From Betaproteobacteria bacterium (GTDB lineage: Bacteria > Pseudomonadota > Gammaproteobacteria > Burkholderiales > UBA3065), in the NCBI GenBank assembly GCA_027490755.1, contig JAIXXL010000009.1:186001-250000 (forward strand): a stretch of DNA of 64,000 nt. Reading direction: 5' to 3'. Made by a program: the position numbers and the translations under genes. The notes under the pieces were generated by a model. The model was not told the DNA's origin. It saw only the letters and a list, made by a program, of their open reading frames with translations, and searched no databases. This document shows, piece by piece, positions 26,334 to 35,457 of the stretch; position 1 is the stretch's first letter; each line of letters begins with the position of its first letter.

Positions 26334-26380
26334 ATACGTTTTCTATCAGCATTACATTATAAGTAAAACTGATAAGGAAC
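26334..26380 (-). promoter_or_regulatory. AT-rich promoter/LysR-type operator upstream of the LysR gene
   Basis: In the 79-bp gap upstream of the LysR gene, a TATAAT-like box occurs on the leftward strand, with paired elements CTTATA and TATAAG separated by about 20 bp. This is far more AT-rich than the surroundings. LysR regulators often bind T-N11-A dyads in their own promoters, so autoregulation is plausible. Boundaries are approximate. Confidence 0.35.
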
Positions 26381-26401
26381 GGGCACCCAGCAGAAGCTTA
26401 A

Positions 26402-27067
26402 TCAACGCAGGGGTCGCGTCTCCACGGCAGCACTGTCGCCAGCCGTCAGCCGCCGCGCGATCTCACGTGCGATGGCGTCGAGTTGGCTCTCGACCTGCGT
26501 CCGCATCATCAGCGTGCCAACCAGCGGTGGGACCGGGAAATCCGGCTCGATCGTGGCCTGGTAGTCGATCCGGCACCCCGACCGGTCGTCGCGGATCTGC
26601 CAAGCGCCATACATCTGCCGCAGGTTGCCACCAAAGGCACCAAAGTCGATTCGGCCATCGATGCCGGGAGAGGGCGGGGTCAGGGTTACACCAAGCGTTG
26701 TCCGCACCGTGATGCCAAAGAGCGCGGGACCAGCGACCCCGACCTGCTCGACACGCAGCATCTCGCCGGGGCGGCTGATGACGCGGCTCGAGCGCATGCC
26801 CGGCACGAACTCCGGCAACCGTTCGAAGTCGGTGAGCACCGCGTAGCAGGCGGCAGGCGGCGCGCCCGCCAGCACCGACGCCGTCACATACAGCACGCCC
26901 GAGACATGGTCGACGCTGGCCTCGGCCTGCGCCCGCGCGTCTGCCGGCAGAAGCATGGCAAATGCGACAACAAGGGCCAGCAGGATGCCGCCGGTGACGC
27001 CCTGCAGACGCGCCCGCCCACCGAGAGCGGCGCCGGCATCGGGAAACGCCGGCAGCATCGCGCTCAA
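26402..27067 (-). CDS. Secreted or anchored SRPBCC/START-like protein
   Basis: A 221-residue protein. A membrane or signal segment (GGILLALVVAFAMLLPADARA, res 26-46) precedes a polyketide cyclase/COQ10-type domain (PAACYAVLTDFERLPEFVPGMRSSRV, FGITVRTTLGVTL, CRIDYQATIEPDFPVPP). Such domains bind lipids or hydrophobic ligands. The ATG overlaps the nadA stop by 4 nt, so it is the last gene of a unit with nadA. The ligand is unknown; the link with NadA may be only transcriptional. Confidence 0.7.
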   Translation of the reverse strand: MSAMLPAFPDAGAALGGRARLQGVTGGILLALVVAFAMLLPADARAQAEASVDHVSGVLYVTASVLAGAPPAACYAVLTDFERLPEFVPGMRSSRVISRPGEMLRVEQVGVAGPALFGITVRTTLGVTLTPPSPGIDGRIDFGAFGGNLRQMYGAWQIRDDRSGCRIDYQATIEPDFPVPPLVGTLMMRTQVESQLDAIAREIARRLTAGDSAAVETRPLR

Positions 27068-28167
27068 GACACCGCGAGCATGCGGTCGAGGGCCAGCCGC
27101 GCCAGCTTGGCCTCGGCTTCAGGCACGGTGATCTGGTTCACCACGTGCCCGTCGGCCAGCTGCTCAAGGCACCAGGCCAGGTGCTGCGGGTCGATGCGCG
27201 CCATGGTCGAGCACATGCAGACCATCGGCGACATGAACTGCACGGTGACGTTGCGCGGCTTCATCTCCTCAGCCAGGCGGTTGACCAGGTTGAGCTCGGT
27301 GCCGACCAGCCAGTGGCTGCCGGGCTGCGCCGCGTGGATGCTGTTGAGGATGAATTCGGTGGAGCCGACCATGTCGGACGCGGCGCAGACCTCGAAGCTG
27401 CACTCCGGGTGCGAGATCACCGTGCCGCCAGGGTGGGCGGCGCGGAACTGCTCGATGTGGCTGCCCTGGAACATCTGATGCACCGAGCAGTGGCCCTTCC
27501 AAAGCAGCACGCGGGCCTTGCGGATCTGATCAGGCGTGAGCCCGCCCATCGGTTCGTCGAAGTCCCAGACCACGCACTCGTCGAGCGGCACGTCCATCTG
27601 GTGCGCGGTCCAGCGACCGAGGTGCTGGTCGGGGAAGAACAGCACCTTCTCGCGGCGGCCGAAGGCCCACTCGAGGATCTGGGTGGCGTTGCTGCTGGTG
27701 CAGACGATGCCGCCGTGTTCACCGCAGAACGCCTTCAGGTCTGCCGCCGAATTGATGTAGGTGACCGGGGTGATGGTCTCGTCGGGGTCGAGCACCTCGG
27801 CGAGTTCGCGCCAGGCGCGCTCCACCGCGCGCAGGTTGGCCATGTCGGCCATCGAGCAGCCGGCCGAGAGGTCCGGCAGGATGGCCTTCTGGTGCGGCTT
27901 GCTCAGGACATCGGCGACCTCGGCCATGAAATGCACGCCGCAGAAAACGATGAACTCGGCCTCGGTCTGCGCGGCGAGTCTTGAGAGCTTGAGCGAGTCG
28001 CCGGTGAGCTCGGCGTGCTTGTAGACCTCGGCGCGCTGGTAGTGGTGGCCAAGGATCACGGCGCGGTCGCCGAGGCGCTTGCGTGCGGCAAGGATGCGCG
28101 CCTCGCACTCGGCATCGGTGCCGGCTCGGGCGGGGTCGAAGCGGATCGGGGTGACGACGGCGGTCAT
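27064..28167 (-). CDS. nadA: Quinolinate synthase A
   Basis: A 367-residue [4Fe-4S] enzyme condensing iminoaspartate with dihydroxyacetone phosphate to quinolinate in NAD synthesis. Family traits are LGHHYQRAEVYKHAELTGDSLKLSR, FIVFCGVHFMAEVADVLS and YINSAADLKAFCGEHGGIVCTSSNA, giving the cluster cysteines. The histidines that hold the substrate are visible in HHYQ and PECSFEV. The ATG at 28167 is the conserved start region. It is followed by the SRPBCC gene with overlap; upstream lies nudB. NadB is not in the window. Confidence 0.95.
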   Translation of the reverse strand: MTAVVTPIRFDPARAGTDAECEARILAARKRLGDRAVILGHHYQRAEVYKHAELTGDSLKLSRLAAQTEAEFIVFCGVHFMAEVADVLSKPHQKAILPDLSAGCSMADMANLRAVERAWRELAEVLDPDETITPVTYINSAADLKAFCGEHGGIVCTSSNATQILEWAFGRREKVLFFPDQHLGRWTAHQMDVPLDECVVWDFDEPMGGLTPDQIRKARVLLWKGHCSVHQMFQGSHIEQFRAAHPGGTVISHPECSFEVCAASDMVGSTEFILNSIHAAQPGSHWLVGTELNLVNRLAEEMKPRNVTVQFMSPMVCMCSTMARIDPQHLAWCLEQLADGHVVNQITVPEAEAKLARLALDRMLAVS

Positions 28168-28231
28168 GGCGGAGATGGCGTCCTACCGGGTGGGTCGGAG
28201 GGCCGGCGTGGCGAAGCGAGGGCGCTGCGCG

Positions 28232-28693
28232 TCAACCGGGTGTGCTCAGGATCTCGGGAAGGCGAAGGATAGCCTCGCGGTTGCTCGGAGAGAAACACTT
28301 TGCTGCGGCCTGCTGCCATGGGAGCCATGCAAAGGCCAGATGTTCCCGTGCCGCAAGGCGTGGCTGCGTATCGGCCGCGATGCAAAGGCTGAAAGCATGC
28401 TCGGTGTTGTGCGTCACACCAGGCCCGTAGCGCGCGCGCCAGTGCCCGTAGATCTCGAACACTGTGCTGTGCTGCCAGTCGCGCAGCGCGGCGGGGTCGG
28501 CGGCAACGCCGGTCTCCTCCGCCACCTCACGCAACGCCGCCGAGCGCAGGCTCTCCTCGGGTGCGTCGAGGCTGCCGGTGACCGACTGCCAGAAGCCCGG
28601 CCGGTCAGCGCGCTCGAGCAGCAACACGTTCAGGGCCGGGTCGTGGATCACGACCAGCACCGAGACCGGGATCTTGAAGGCGCGGTCAGGCAA
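28232..28693 (-). CDS. nudB: Dihydroneopterin triphosphate diphosphatase (Nudix)
   Basis: A 153-residue Nudix hydrolase that removes pyrophosphate from dihydroneopterin triphosphate in folate synthesis. The Nudix box [24 protein letters not shown] appears at res 40-63 (GX5EX7REVXEEXGX). The neighbouring sequence (FWQSVTG, TEHAFSL) and the position next to aspS match the NudB group. Its start overlaps the aspS stop by 8 nt, the usual aspS-nudB arrangement in proteobacteria. Confidence 0.88.
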   Translation of the reverse strand: MPDRAFKIPVSVLVVIHDPALNVLLLERADRPGFWQSVTGSLDAPEESLRSAALREVAEETGVAADPAALRDWQHSTVFEIYGHWRARYGPGVTHNTEHAFSLCIAADTQPRLAAREHLAFAWLPWQQAAAKCFSPSNREAILRLPEILSTPG

Positions 28694-30470
28694 TGGCCGG
28701 CGGGTTGCGCAGCTTGATGTGCAACTCGCGCAGCTGGCGTTCGTCGACCGTGCTCGGTGCCTGCGTCAGCAGGCACTGCGCGCGCTGCGTCTTGGGGAAG
28801 GCGATGACGTCGCGGATCGAGTCGGTGCCAGCCAGCAGCATGACGATGCGGTCCAGCCCAAAGGCCAGACCACCATGCGGCGGCGCGCCGTACTTGAGCG
28901 CGTCGAGCAGGAAGCCGAACTTCAGCTGCTGCTCGTCCGGGCCGATGGCGAGCGCCTCGAAGACGGTGGCCTGAACGTCGGCGCGGTGGATACGAACCGA
29001 GCCACCGCCAACCTCGTAGCCGTTCACCGCCAGGTCGTAGGCCTTGGCCAGACACTTGCCCGGGTCGGTGTGCAGCAGGCCGACGTGGTCGTCCTTGGGC
29101 GCGGTGAACGGGTGGTGGCAGGCGTTCCAACGCTTCTCGTCTTCGTCGTACTCGAACATCGGGAAGTCGACGATCCAGCACGGCGCCCAGGCGCGGCCAT
29201 CCAGGTGCCCCTTCTCGTGGCCGACCTTGGTGCGCAGCGCGCCGAGCGCGTCGTTGACCACCTTGGCGCTGTCGGCACCAAAGAAGATGAGGTCGCCGTT
29301 CTGCGCGCCGGTGCGGCGCATGATCTCGGCCAGCGCACCCGCGTCGAGGTTCTTGACGATGGGCGACTGCAGGCCGGTCTCGTTCAGCTGCGTGACGTCG
29401 TTGACCTTGATGTAGGCGAGACCCTTGGCGCCGTAGATCTTGACGAACTCGGTGTAGCCGTCGATCTCGCCGCGGCTCAGCGCCGCGCCGCCGGGCACCC
29501 GGATGGCCGCCACACGGCCCTTGGGATCATTGGCCGGGCCGCTGAACACCTTGAAGGCGACGTCCTTGACCGCGTCGGTGATCTCGGTGAGCTCCAGCGT
29601 GACGCGCAGGTCGGGCTTGTCCGAGCCGAAGCGCGACATCGCCTCGGCGTAGCTCATCTTCGGGAACGGGTCGGGCAGTTCGATGCCGGCGGCGTCCTTG
29701 AAGACGTAGCGGAACAGGTCCTCCATGACCGCGACAATTTCATGCTCCGTCAGGAAGCTGGTCTCGATATCGACCTGGGTGAATTCCGGCTGGCGGTCGG
29801 CGCGCAGGTCCTCGTCACGGAAACACTTGGTGAGCTGGTAGTAGCGGTCGAAGCCCGACACCATGAGCATCTGCTTGAACAGCTGCGGCGACTGCGGCAG
29901 CGCAAAGAACTGGCCATCGTGGACGCGGCTGGGTACCAGGTAATCGCGGGCACCCTCGGGCGTGCTCTTGGTCAGCATCGGCGTCTCGATGTCGATGAAG
30001 CCAGCATCGTCGAGGAAGCGGCGGAAGGCGCGCGCGGTCTTGTAGCGCAGCTGCATGATGCGCTGCATGTAGGGGCGGCGCAGGTCGATGACGCGGTGCG
30101 TCAGGCGCACCGTCTCCGACAGGTTGTCGTCGTCGATCTGGAACGGCGGCGTGGCGGCCGGGTTGAGCACCTCGAGCTCGTGCGCCAGCACCTCGATCTC
30201 ACCGGAGACCAGGTTGGCGTTCTCGGTACCCGCCGGGCGGCGGCGCACCTTGCCGGTGATGCGCAGGCAGAACTCGTTGCGCACGTCCTCGGCGGTGGCG
30301 AAGGTCTCGGCGCGGTCAGGGTCGCAGACCACCTGAACCAGGCCCTCGCGGTCGCGCAGGTCGATGAAGATGACGCCACCGTGGTCGCGACGGCGGTGGG
30401 CCCAGCCGAACAGGGTCACGGTCTGGTCGAGGTGGGCGGCATTGATCCGCCCGCAGTAATCGGTGCGCAT
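28686..30470 (-). CDS. aspS: Aspartyl-tRNA synthetase
   Basis: A 594-residue class II synthetase. The N-terminal OB fold ([23 protein letters not shown]) binds the anticodon. The catalytic core holds [25 protein letters not shown] (motif 1), [20 protein letters not shown] (motif 2) and a C-terminal [13 protein letters not shown] (motif 3). The bacterial GAD insertion is present between motifs 2 and 3. Many bacterial homologues of this size are non-discriminating (charge tRNA-Asn too), which cannot be decided here. It is in a cluster with the DUF502 and FmdB-type genes upstream. Confidence 0.97.
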   Translation of the reverse strand: MRTDYCGRINAAHLDQTVTLFGWAHRRRDHGGVIFIDLRDREGLVQVVCDPDRAETFATAEDVRNEFCLRITGKVRRRPAGTENANLVSGEIEVLAHELEVLNPAATPPFQIDDDNLSETVRLTHRVIDLRRPYMQRIMQLRYKTARAFRRFLDDAGFIDIETPMLTKSTPEGARDYLVPSRVHDGQFFALPQSPQLFKQMLMVSGFDRYYQLTKCFRDEDLRADRQPEFTQVDIETSFLTEHEIVAVMEDLFRYVFKDAAGIELPDPFPKMSYAEAMSRFGSDKPDLRVTLELTEITDAVKDVAFKVFSGPANDPKGRVAAIRVPGGAALSRGEIDGYTEFVKIYGAKGLAYIKVNDVTQLNETGLQSPIVKNLDAGALAEIMRRTGAQNGDLIFFGADSAKVVNDALGALRTKVGHEKGHLDGRAWAPCWIVDFPMFEYDEDEKRWNACHHPFTAPKDDHVGLLHTDPGKCLAKAYDLAVNGYEVGGGSVRIHRADVQATVFEALAIGPDEQQLKFGFLLDALKYGAPPHGGLAFGLDRIVMLLAGTDSIRDVIAFPKTQRAQCLLTQAPSTVDERQLRELHIKLRNPPAIA

Positions 30471-30481
30471 GGAAAGGTGCT

Positions 30482-31117
30482 TTACGACGGGTTGGAGGGG
30501 GTGCGGTCGGCGGTGCCGTGGGCCGCGAGGGTCGCGGGCGAAACCACGCCCATGGAGATGATGTACTTGAGCGCGTCATCGACGCTCATGTCGACTTCGA
30601 TGGTGTCGCGACGCGGCACGATGATGAAGTAGCCGGACGTGGGGTTCGGCGTGGTCGGCACGTAGACGCTCAGGTGCTCGCCGTCCAGATGCATCGCCAC
30701 TGCCGGACCGGGCGTGCCGGTGAGGAAGGCGATGGTCCAGCTGTCGGCGTGCGGGAAACGTACCAGCAAGGGCTTGCGGAAGGCCTGGCCGCCCGGGGCA
30801 AGCAGCGTGTCCGAGACCTGCTTGACGCTGGAGTAGATGCCCTTGACCACCGGGATGCGGGCGAGCGCCAGCTCGGCCCAGTGCACCACCTTCTGGCCGA
30901 TAAGATTGGCGGCCAGCGCGCCGGTGCCCAGCACCACCAGAACGGTCAGGATCACGCCGAGGCCGGGGATGTGGACGCCGAACAGGTTGACCGGCTGCCA
31001 CTGCGGCGGCAGCAGGGTCAGCGTGCGGTCCATGGTCACCACCAGGGTGTTGATCACCCACGCGGTGATGCCGACCGGGACCCAGATCAGCAGCCCGGCC
31101 AGCAGATAGCGCTTCAT
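30482..31117 (-). CDS. DUF502 family membrane protein
   Basis: A 211-residue membrane protein. Two helices ([22 protein letters not shown], res 3-24, and [23 protein letters not shown], about res 50-72) are followed by a soluble domain with [16 protein letters not shown] and [25 protein letters not shown] conservation, the signature of DUF502. It commonly lies beside aspS and the FmdB-type gene in betaproteobacteria. The function is unknown. The ATG at 31117 overlaps the FmdB stop (ATGA). Confidence 0.85.
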   Translation of the reverse strand: MKRYLLAGLLIWVPVGITAWVINTLVVTMDRTLTLLPPQWQPVNLFGVHIPGLGVILTVLVVLGTGALAANLIGQKVVHWAELALARIPVVKGIYSSVKQVSDTLLAPGGQAFRKPLLVRFPHADSWTIAFLTGTPGPAVAMHLDGEHLSVYVPTTPNPTSGYFIIVPRRDTIEVDMSVDDALKYIISMGVVSPATLAAHGTADRTPSNPS

Positions 31118-31425
31118 CAGGCGGCGTCCGTGCTGCTTGTGGCCGGGCACGCAGGCGCGGCGCAGGGGGCCGCGCCGCCGGTGCAGGCGGCCGCATCAGC
31201 CGGCTTGTCGGCGGGCTTGTCGGCGGCTTTGGCCGGCTTCTGTCCGCCCTTGAAGTCGGTGGCGTACCAGCCGCTGCCCTTCAACTGAAAACCGGCGGCA
31301 GTGAGCGCCTTGCTAAGTGCCGCGGCACCGCAATGCGGGCAATCGGTCAGCGGCGCGTCGCTGATCTTCTGCAAGGCATCGTGGCGCTGCCCGCAGGCAG
31401 CGCAGTGGTATTCATAGATCGGCAT
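31117..31425 (-). CDS. FmdB-type small zinc-ribbon protein
   Basis: A 102-residue protein. MPIYEYHCAACGQRHD and DCPHCGA form a four-cysteine zinc ribbon in the first 35 residues (CxxC...CxxC), followed by an Ala/Pro/Lys-rich tail with two more cysteines. These proteins of the FmdB/putative regulatory group are found upstream of DUF502 and aspS. The biochemical role is undefined. Coupled to the DUF502 gene by an ATGA overlap; likely the first gene of the unit. Confidence 0.85.
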   Translation of the reverse strand: MPIYEYHCAACGQRHDALQKISDAPLTDCPHCGAAALSKALTAAGFQLKGSGWYATDFKGGQKPAKAADKPADKPADAAACTGGAAPCAAPACPATSSTDAA

Positions 31426-31562
31426 GGTGGTCTCCCGTGCTTCGACAGGCCATTCGGGCTGCGTGCCCGAAACAACCCTCGATTATAGCGGCCGCCTGCA
31501 TCAGGGCAGGCACTTGCCGCTGTAGATGGTCACGCCGCGGCGGGCTCAAGCCTTGCGAGGCT

Positions 31563-32000
31563 TCAGGCCGAGCCAGCACAGCCGTCCAGCGCCGCGCGCA
31601 GGGCCGCAGCCAATGCCGTGCGATCGATCTCGCGCGGCGGTGCCGGCCGGCGTGGCGCGGCCCACACCGGGTCGGGGAATCGGCTGTCGTCGACCCAGCG
31701 CGGGATGACGTGCCAGTGCAGGTGCGGCACGACATTGCCGAGGCTGGCGAGGTTGATCTTGTCCGGGGCCAGTTGCTGGCGCACGACACGCTCCACCACA
31801 AGCACCGTGGCCATCAGCCGCACCGCATCGGCAGGCGGCAGGTCGGACATCTCGCGCACGTGGCCGGTCCAGACGACCCGGCAGAAACCGGGGAAGTCCG
31901 GCTCGTCGGCGAGGATGACGCGGTGGTCGCTGCCCTGCCACAGCAGTTGGCCACCCGGCGCGACGCACAATGGGCAATCAGCGTTTCTGGCGGCGGTCAA
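31563..32000 (-). CDS. HIT-family hydrolase
   Basis: A 145-residue histidine-triad protein. The triad is HLHWHVIPR near res 100, and N-terminal CPLC begins the conserved fold; VWTGHVREMSDLPPADAVRLM is typical of the subgroup. HIT proteins hydrolyse nucleoside phosphoramidates, ApnA or similar. A TTG at 32000 is the most upstream start that does not run into amiC; no clear ribosome site was found. It follows amiC on the same strand with a 40-nt gap. Confidence 0.8.
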   Translation of the reverse strand: MTAARNADCPLCVAPGGQLLWQGSDHRVILADEPDFPGFCRVVWTGHVREMSDLPPADAVRLMATVLVVERVVRQQLAPDKINLASLGNVVPHLHWHVIPRWVDDSRFPDPVWAAPRRPAPPREIDRTALAAALRAALDGCAGSA

Positions 32001-32040
32001 ATCGGAGGGGCCGGGGTGGATGCCGGGCTCGCCGCTGCGC

Positions 32041-33366
32041 TCAGGGCGCGGCGAGCGCCGGCTGCAAGGGCAGCGCCAGTGCCAGCCGCTGTGGCGGCGC
32101 GATGGCGGTGACCTTGCTCGGCCGCGCCAGCGCCGGGTTCTCGCCCAGGTAGCGCTTGATACCGGCCAGGATGGAACGCGCCAGCTGGTCCTGGTGCGCC
32201 GGGTCGGCGAGCTTGCGCTCCTCCGCCGGGTTGGTGATGAACGCGGTCTCGACCAGGATCGACGGGATGTCCGGCGACTTGAGCACGGCGAACCCGGCCT
32301 GCTCGACCGCCTGCTTGTGCAACCGGTTGACCTGCGAGAGCTCGCCCAGCACGTGGCTGGCCAGCTTGATGCTGTCCTGGATCGAGGCGGTCTGCGACAG
32401 ATCGAGCAGCGTGCGCGCCAGATGCACGTCCTTCTGGTCGATGCGCACGCCGCCCAGCAGGTCGGCATCGTTCTCGCGCTTGGCGAGCCAGCGCGCCGCC
32501 GCCGACGAGGCGCCGTTCTCCGAAAGCACGAAAACCGACGAACCCGCCGCGTCCGGCTTGATAAAGGCATCGGCGTGGATCGACACGAACAGGTCGGCGC
32601 GCAGCGAGCGGGCCTTGGCGGTGCGGCCCTGCAGCGGGATGAAGTAGTCGTCGTCGCGGATCAGGACCGCGCGCAGGCCCGGCTCGGCATCGACCAGCGC
32701 CTTCAGGCGTCGGGCGATGGAGAGCGTGACTTCCTTCTCGATGAGGCCGGAGGGTCCACGCGCGCCCGGGTCCTCGCCGCCGTGACCGGCGTCGATTGCG
32801 ATGGTCACGAGGCGGTCGAAGCGCGGATCGGCCAGCTGCCGTGACGGTTCCGGACGCACGGCCTCGGGCCGCGCCTGCGCCACCGGGGGTGCCGGCGGAA
32901 CAGGCTCCGGGTCGGCCGGCAACGCGCCCTCGGGGGCGAGGTCGATCACCACGCGGTTGCCGTACTCGCCGGCCGGCGACACCGCAAACACGCGGCTGGA
33001 CACCGGCTGACGCAGCTCCAGCACGATACGCACCACGTCGGGCTTGAACTGGGCCGCGCGGGCGCGCACCACCAGCGGGTTGTCGGCCGGGATGCGGGTG
33101 GCGAGCTGGTCCAGCGCGCCGCCGGTGACGTGGCCGGGCAGGTCGATGACCAGCCGCAGCGGGTCGGCAAGGGTGAAGGACTGGAAGTTGGCCGCCGACT
33201 CGGTCTCGAGCGTGAGGCGTGTGCTGTCGGGGCCGGGCCAGAAGCGGACCGCGCGCACCTGCGCAGCAGCCTCGGCCAGCGCGGGCAGAAGGCTCAGCAG
33301 GCAGACGCCCAGCGCAACGCCGATGCGTCGGGCTGCGCCCGCAAGGCTGACTCCAACTTGCGCCAT
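32041..33366 (-). CDS. amiC: N-acetylmuramoyl-L-alanine amidase (AmiC-like)
   Basis: A 441-residue periplasmic amidase that splits septal peptidoglycan. A signal peptide (VGVALGVCLLSLLPALAEAAA region) leads to an AMIN domain (about res 35-140), a Pro-rich linker (about res 150-180) and an Amidase_3 domain. IDAGHGGEDPGARG, E in LIEKEVTLSIA and DLFVSIHADAF hold the zinc ligands. VETAFITNPAEERKL is the C-terminal motif. It overlaps tsaE by 73 nt; the ATG at 33366 is picked because GGGGAGG precedes it. The tsaE-amiC order is common. Confidence 0.92.
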   Translation of the reverse strand: MAQVGVSLAGAARRIGVALGVCLLSLLPALAEAAAQVRAVRFWPGPDSTRLTLETESAANFQSFTLADPLRLVIDLPGHVTGGALDQLATRIPADNPLVVRARAAQFKPDVVRIVLELRQPVSSRVFAVSPAGEYGNRVVIDLAPEGALPADPEPVPPAPPVAQARPEAVRPEPSRQLADPRFDRLVTIAIDAGHGGEDPGARGPSGLIEKEVTLSIARRLKALVDAEPGLRAVLIRDDDYFIPLQGRTAKARSLRADLFVSIHADAFIKPDAAGSSVFVLSENGASSAAARWLAKRENDADLLGGVRIDQKDVHLARTLLDLSQTASIQDSIKLASHVLGELSQVNRLHKQAVEQAGFAVLKSPDIPSILVETAFITNPAEERKLADPAHQDQLARSILAGIKRYLGENPALARPSKVTAIAPPQRLALALPLQPALAAP

Positions 33367-33890
33367 GCCACCTCCCCTGCCTCGCTGCGAACCTCGACCG
33401 CAGCAGTGCGACCTGACCCGGACGCCGCGAGGACCACCTGCAGGTCTGCGTGGGGCGTCAGGCCACCACCCCGCTCCGGCCACTCGATCAGCCTGACCGC
33501 TGCGTCTGGCAGATCGTCGAATCCGGCTTCCGACCATTCCTCTGGCGAAGCCATTCGATACAAATCAAAATGATACAGGAGCAATGGAGATTCTGCTTCA
33601 AGTTTTCGCTGGCCGGCCTCAAGTTGCGGTGCCGACGTGCCGATGCAGGAACCCGACACGGGCTCTGCCGGCGCCATCTCATAGGTCTCGACCAGGGTGT
33701 AGGTGGGGCTGCGCACCGGGCCCTGCCAGCCGAGCGCGCGCAGCAAGCCTCGCGCCAGGTGGGTCTTGCCGCTGCCGAGGTCGCCGCACAACCAGATGCA
33801 CAGTCCTGGCTTCAGGCAGCCGGCCAGAAGCCCCGCCAGTCGGGTGGTGGCATCAGGGTCGGGAAGCTCAAGGCGGCGGGTTTTCGGCAT
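33294..33890 (-). CDS. tsaE: tRNA threonylcarbamoyladenosine biosynthesis ATPase TsaE, with insertion
   Basis: A 198-residue P-loop protein; E. coli TsaE is about 150. Walker A GDLGSGKTHLARGLL is at res 36-50, SPTYTLVE follows, and the family block YHFDLYRM lies near res 106-113 with IEWPER later. Between SPTYTLVETYE and YHFDLYR there are about 30 extra residues (MAPAEPVSGSCIG and on). DNA around 33,540-33,660 has lower GC and unlike codon use (TCT, TTG, TTT, TAT). TsaE drives the TsaBCDE complex for t6A37 of tRNA. The insertion is unusual but leaves the P-loop and later motifs intact. Confidence 0.88.
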   Translation of the reverse strand: MPKTRRLELPDPDATTRLAGLLAGCLKPGLCIWLCGDLGSGKTHLARGLLRALGWQGPVRSPTYTLVETYEMAPAEPVSGSCIGTSAPQLEAGQRKLEAESPLLLYHFDLYRMASPEEWSEAGFDDLPDAAVRLIEWPERGGGLTPHADLQVVLAASGSGRTAAVEVRSEAGEVAWRKLESALRAQPDASALRWASAC

Positions 33891-33941
33891 GCGCGGTGCG
33901 CTGTGTATGGTCCAGAATAGAGAGTCAGAAACGGAGGCAGC

Positions 33942-34169
33942 ATGCAGAACGAGATCATGCAGATGGTATTGGAATCGCTACTGGAGTTTCAGGAGAGCAC
34001 CGGCGACGACCGTTTTGGGGATTGCATCGACGGCCTGCAGGCGATCCTGGCCAAGCCGAAGCGCCCGATGACACCCGAACAGGCGCGCGACCTGTACAAG
34101 AACCTGCCGACCAACTGGCGGCCGCACGATTTCGTGCTGCTGGTCGAGAAGTTCCACGGTATCAAGTAG
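33942..34169 (+). CDS. Small conserved-type protein, unknown function
   Basis: A 75-residue acidic, mostly helical protein with EFQESTGDDRFGDCIDGLQAILAK and a C-terminal NWRPHDFVLLVEKFHGIK. It has a clean GGAGG site 4 nt before ATG, so it is a real gene. One Cys. Divergent from tsaE and 37 nt upstream of queG. I do not recognise the family; no signal or membrane segment. Confidence 0.7.
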   Translation: MQNEIMQMVLESLLEFQESTGDDRFGDCIDGLQAILAKPKRPMTPEQARDLYKNLPTNWRPHDFVLLVEKFHGIK

Positions 34170-34206
34170 CCCCGATGTCGCGATTGCGGGCACCCGCCGG
34201 GCACGC

Positions 34207-35379
34207 GTGGCGGGCCCGGCCGACGTGACGCAGCCGCCCGCGGCAGGAACGCCGGCGCCAGACGGCGCGGCGCTCAAGGACTCGATCCGCGGCTGGGCCG
34301 CAGAGGCCGGTTTCAGCGCCGTGGGTGTCGCCCGGTTGGCGTTGGGCGATGCGCCCCATCGGCTGCGGCAGTGGCTCGACGCCGGCATGCACGGCGAGAT
34401 GGATTACATGGCGCGGCATGCCGACCTGCGCGCAGACCCCTCACTGCTGGTTCCGGGCGCGCTGAGCGTCATCAGCGTGCGGATGGCTTATCTGCCACCA
34501 CCGGCAGACGGCGGCGATGCCGACAAGGCGCAGCAGCAGGCCTGGGACACCTTGGCCGAGCCCGACAGCGCCTACGTCGCGCGCTACGCACTGGGCCGCG
34601 ATTACCACAAGCTGGTGCGCGGGCGCCTTGAACATCTGGCGCGACGCGTCGAGGCACTCGCCGGAACCATCGGCCGCCGCGTGTTCTGCGACAGCGCGCC
34701 GGTGCTCGAGGTGGAGTTTGCCAGCCGTGCCGGCATCGGCTGGCGCGGCAAGCACACGCTGCTGCTAAGCCGCGACGAGGGCTCGTGGTTCTTCCTCGGC
34801 GAGATCGTCACCACCCTCGAACTGCCACCCGACGCGCCGGTCACCCCGCACTGCGGCACCTGCGAGCGCTGCATCGAGGTCTGCCCGACACAGGCCATCG
34901 TCGCGCCTTACCGGCTGGATGCGCGGCGCTGCATCAGCTACCTCACCATCGAGCACGCCGGGCCGATCCCCGAGGAGTTGCGGCCGCTGATGGGCAACCG
35001 CATCTACGGCTGCGACGACTGCCAGCTGGCATGCCCCTGGAACCGCTACGCGCGCGTCAGCGCCGAGCCGGACTTTGTTGCCCGGCATGGTCTGGACAGC
35101 GCCAGCCTGGTCGAGCTGTTCGCCTGGGACGAGCCGACCTTCCTCGCCCGCACCGAGGGCTCGGCGATCCGCCGCATCGGCCACGCGCGCTGGCTGCGCA
35201 ACATCGCCGTGGCGCTCGGCAACGCGCCCCACTCCGACGCGGCGCAGACAGCCCTGATGACACGCGCCGACCACGACGACCCTCAGGTGCGGGAACACGT
35301 GGGCTGGGCGCTGGCGCAACAGGCCAAAAAAAAGGCGGCCACGGGGGCCGCCGGAAACAACTTCTCTGAGGAAACCTGA
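34207..35379 (+). CDS. queG: Epoxyqueuosine reductase QueG
   Basis: A 390-residue cobalamin-dependent iron-sulfur enzyme that reduces epoxyqueuosine to queuosine in tRNA. Two [4Fe-4S] motifs are visible: CGTCERCIEVCP and CDDCQLACPW, with a third Cys set near RRCISYL. FFLGEIVTTLEL and IGWRGKHTLLL belong to the B12-binding reductase fold. The C-terminal HEAT-like repeats (IRRIGHARWLRNIAVALGNA) match QueG. The start at 34207 is a GTG. Its last codons contain the hairpin and A-run that act as a terminator for the opposite strand. Confidence 0.93.
   Translation: MAGPADVTQPPAAGTPAPDGAALKDSIRGWAAEAGFSAVGVARLALGDAPHRLRQWLDAGMHGEMDYMARHADLRADPSLLVPGALSVISVRMAYLPPPADGGDADKAQQQAWDTLAEPDSAYVARYALGRDYHKLVRGRLEHLARRVEALAGTIGRRVFCDSAPVLEVEFASRAGIGWRGKHTLLLSRDEGSWFFLGEIVTTLELPPDAPVTPHCGTCERCIEVCPTQAIVAPYRLDARRCISYLTIEHAGPIPEELRPLMGNRIYGCDDCQLACPWNRYARVSAEPDFVARHGLDSASLVELFAWDEPTFLARTEGSAIRRIGHARWLRNIAVALGNAPHSDAAQTALMTRADHDDPQVREHVGWALAQQAKKKAATGAAGNNFSEET
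35326..35352 (-). terminator. Intrinsic terminator for leftward transcripts, inside queG 3' end
   Basis: On the minus strand GGCGGCC and GGCCGCC form a 7-bp stem (loop of 5) directly followed by eight T residues, a strong Rho-independent terminator. It lies inside the last codons of the rightward queG gene, about 105 nt downstream of the leftward exported-protein gene. Confidence 0.75.
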
Positions 35380-35457
35380 AAGTCACTTAAAAAATACAGT
35401 AAACACTTTTCGTGAATGCCTGAATTTGACTTATTCGCGTGATGAATACATCCTGAC

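Noticed and set aside
28464..30632. 722-residue plus-strand open frame over aspS
   Set aside because: Antisense to a complete aspartyl-tRNA synthetase with all class II motifs; its composition is typical of a shadow frame.
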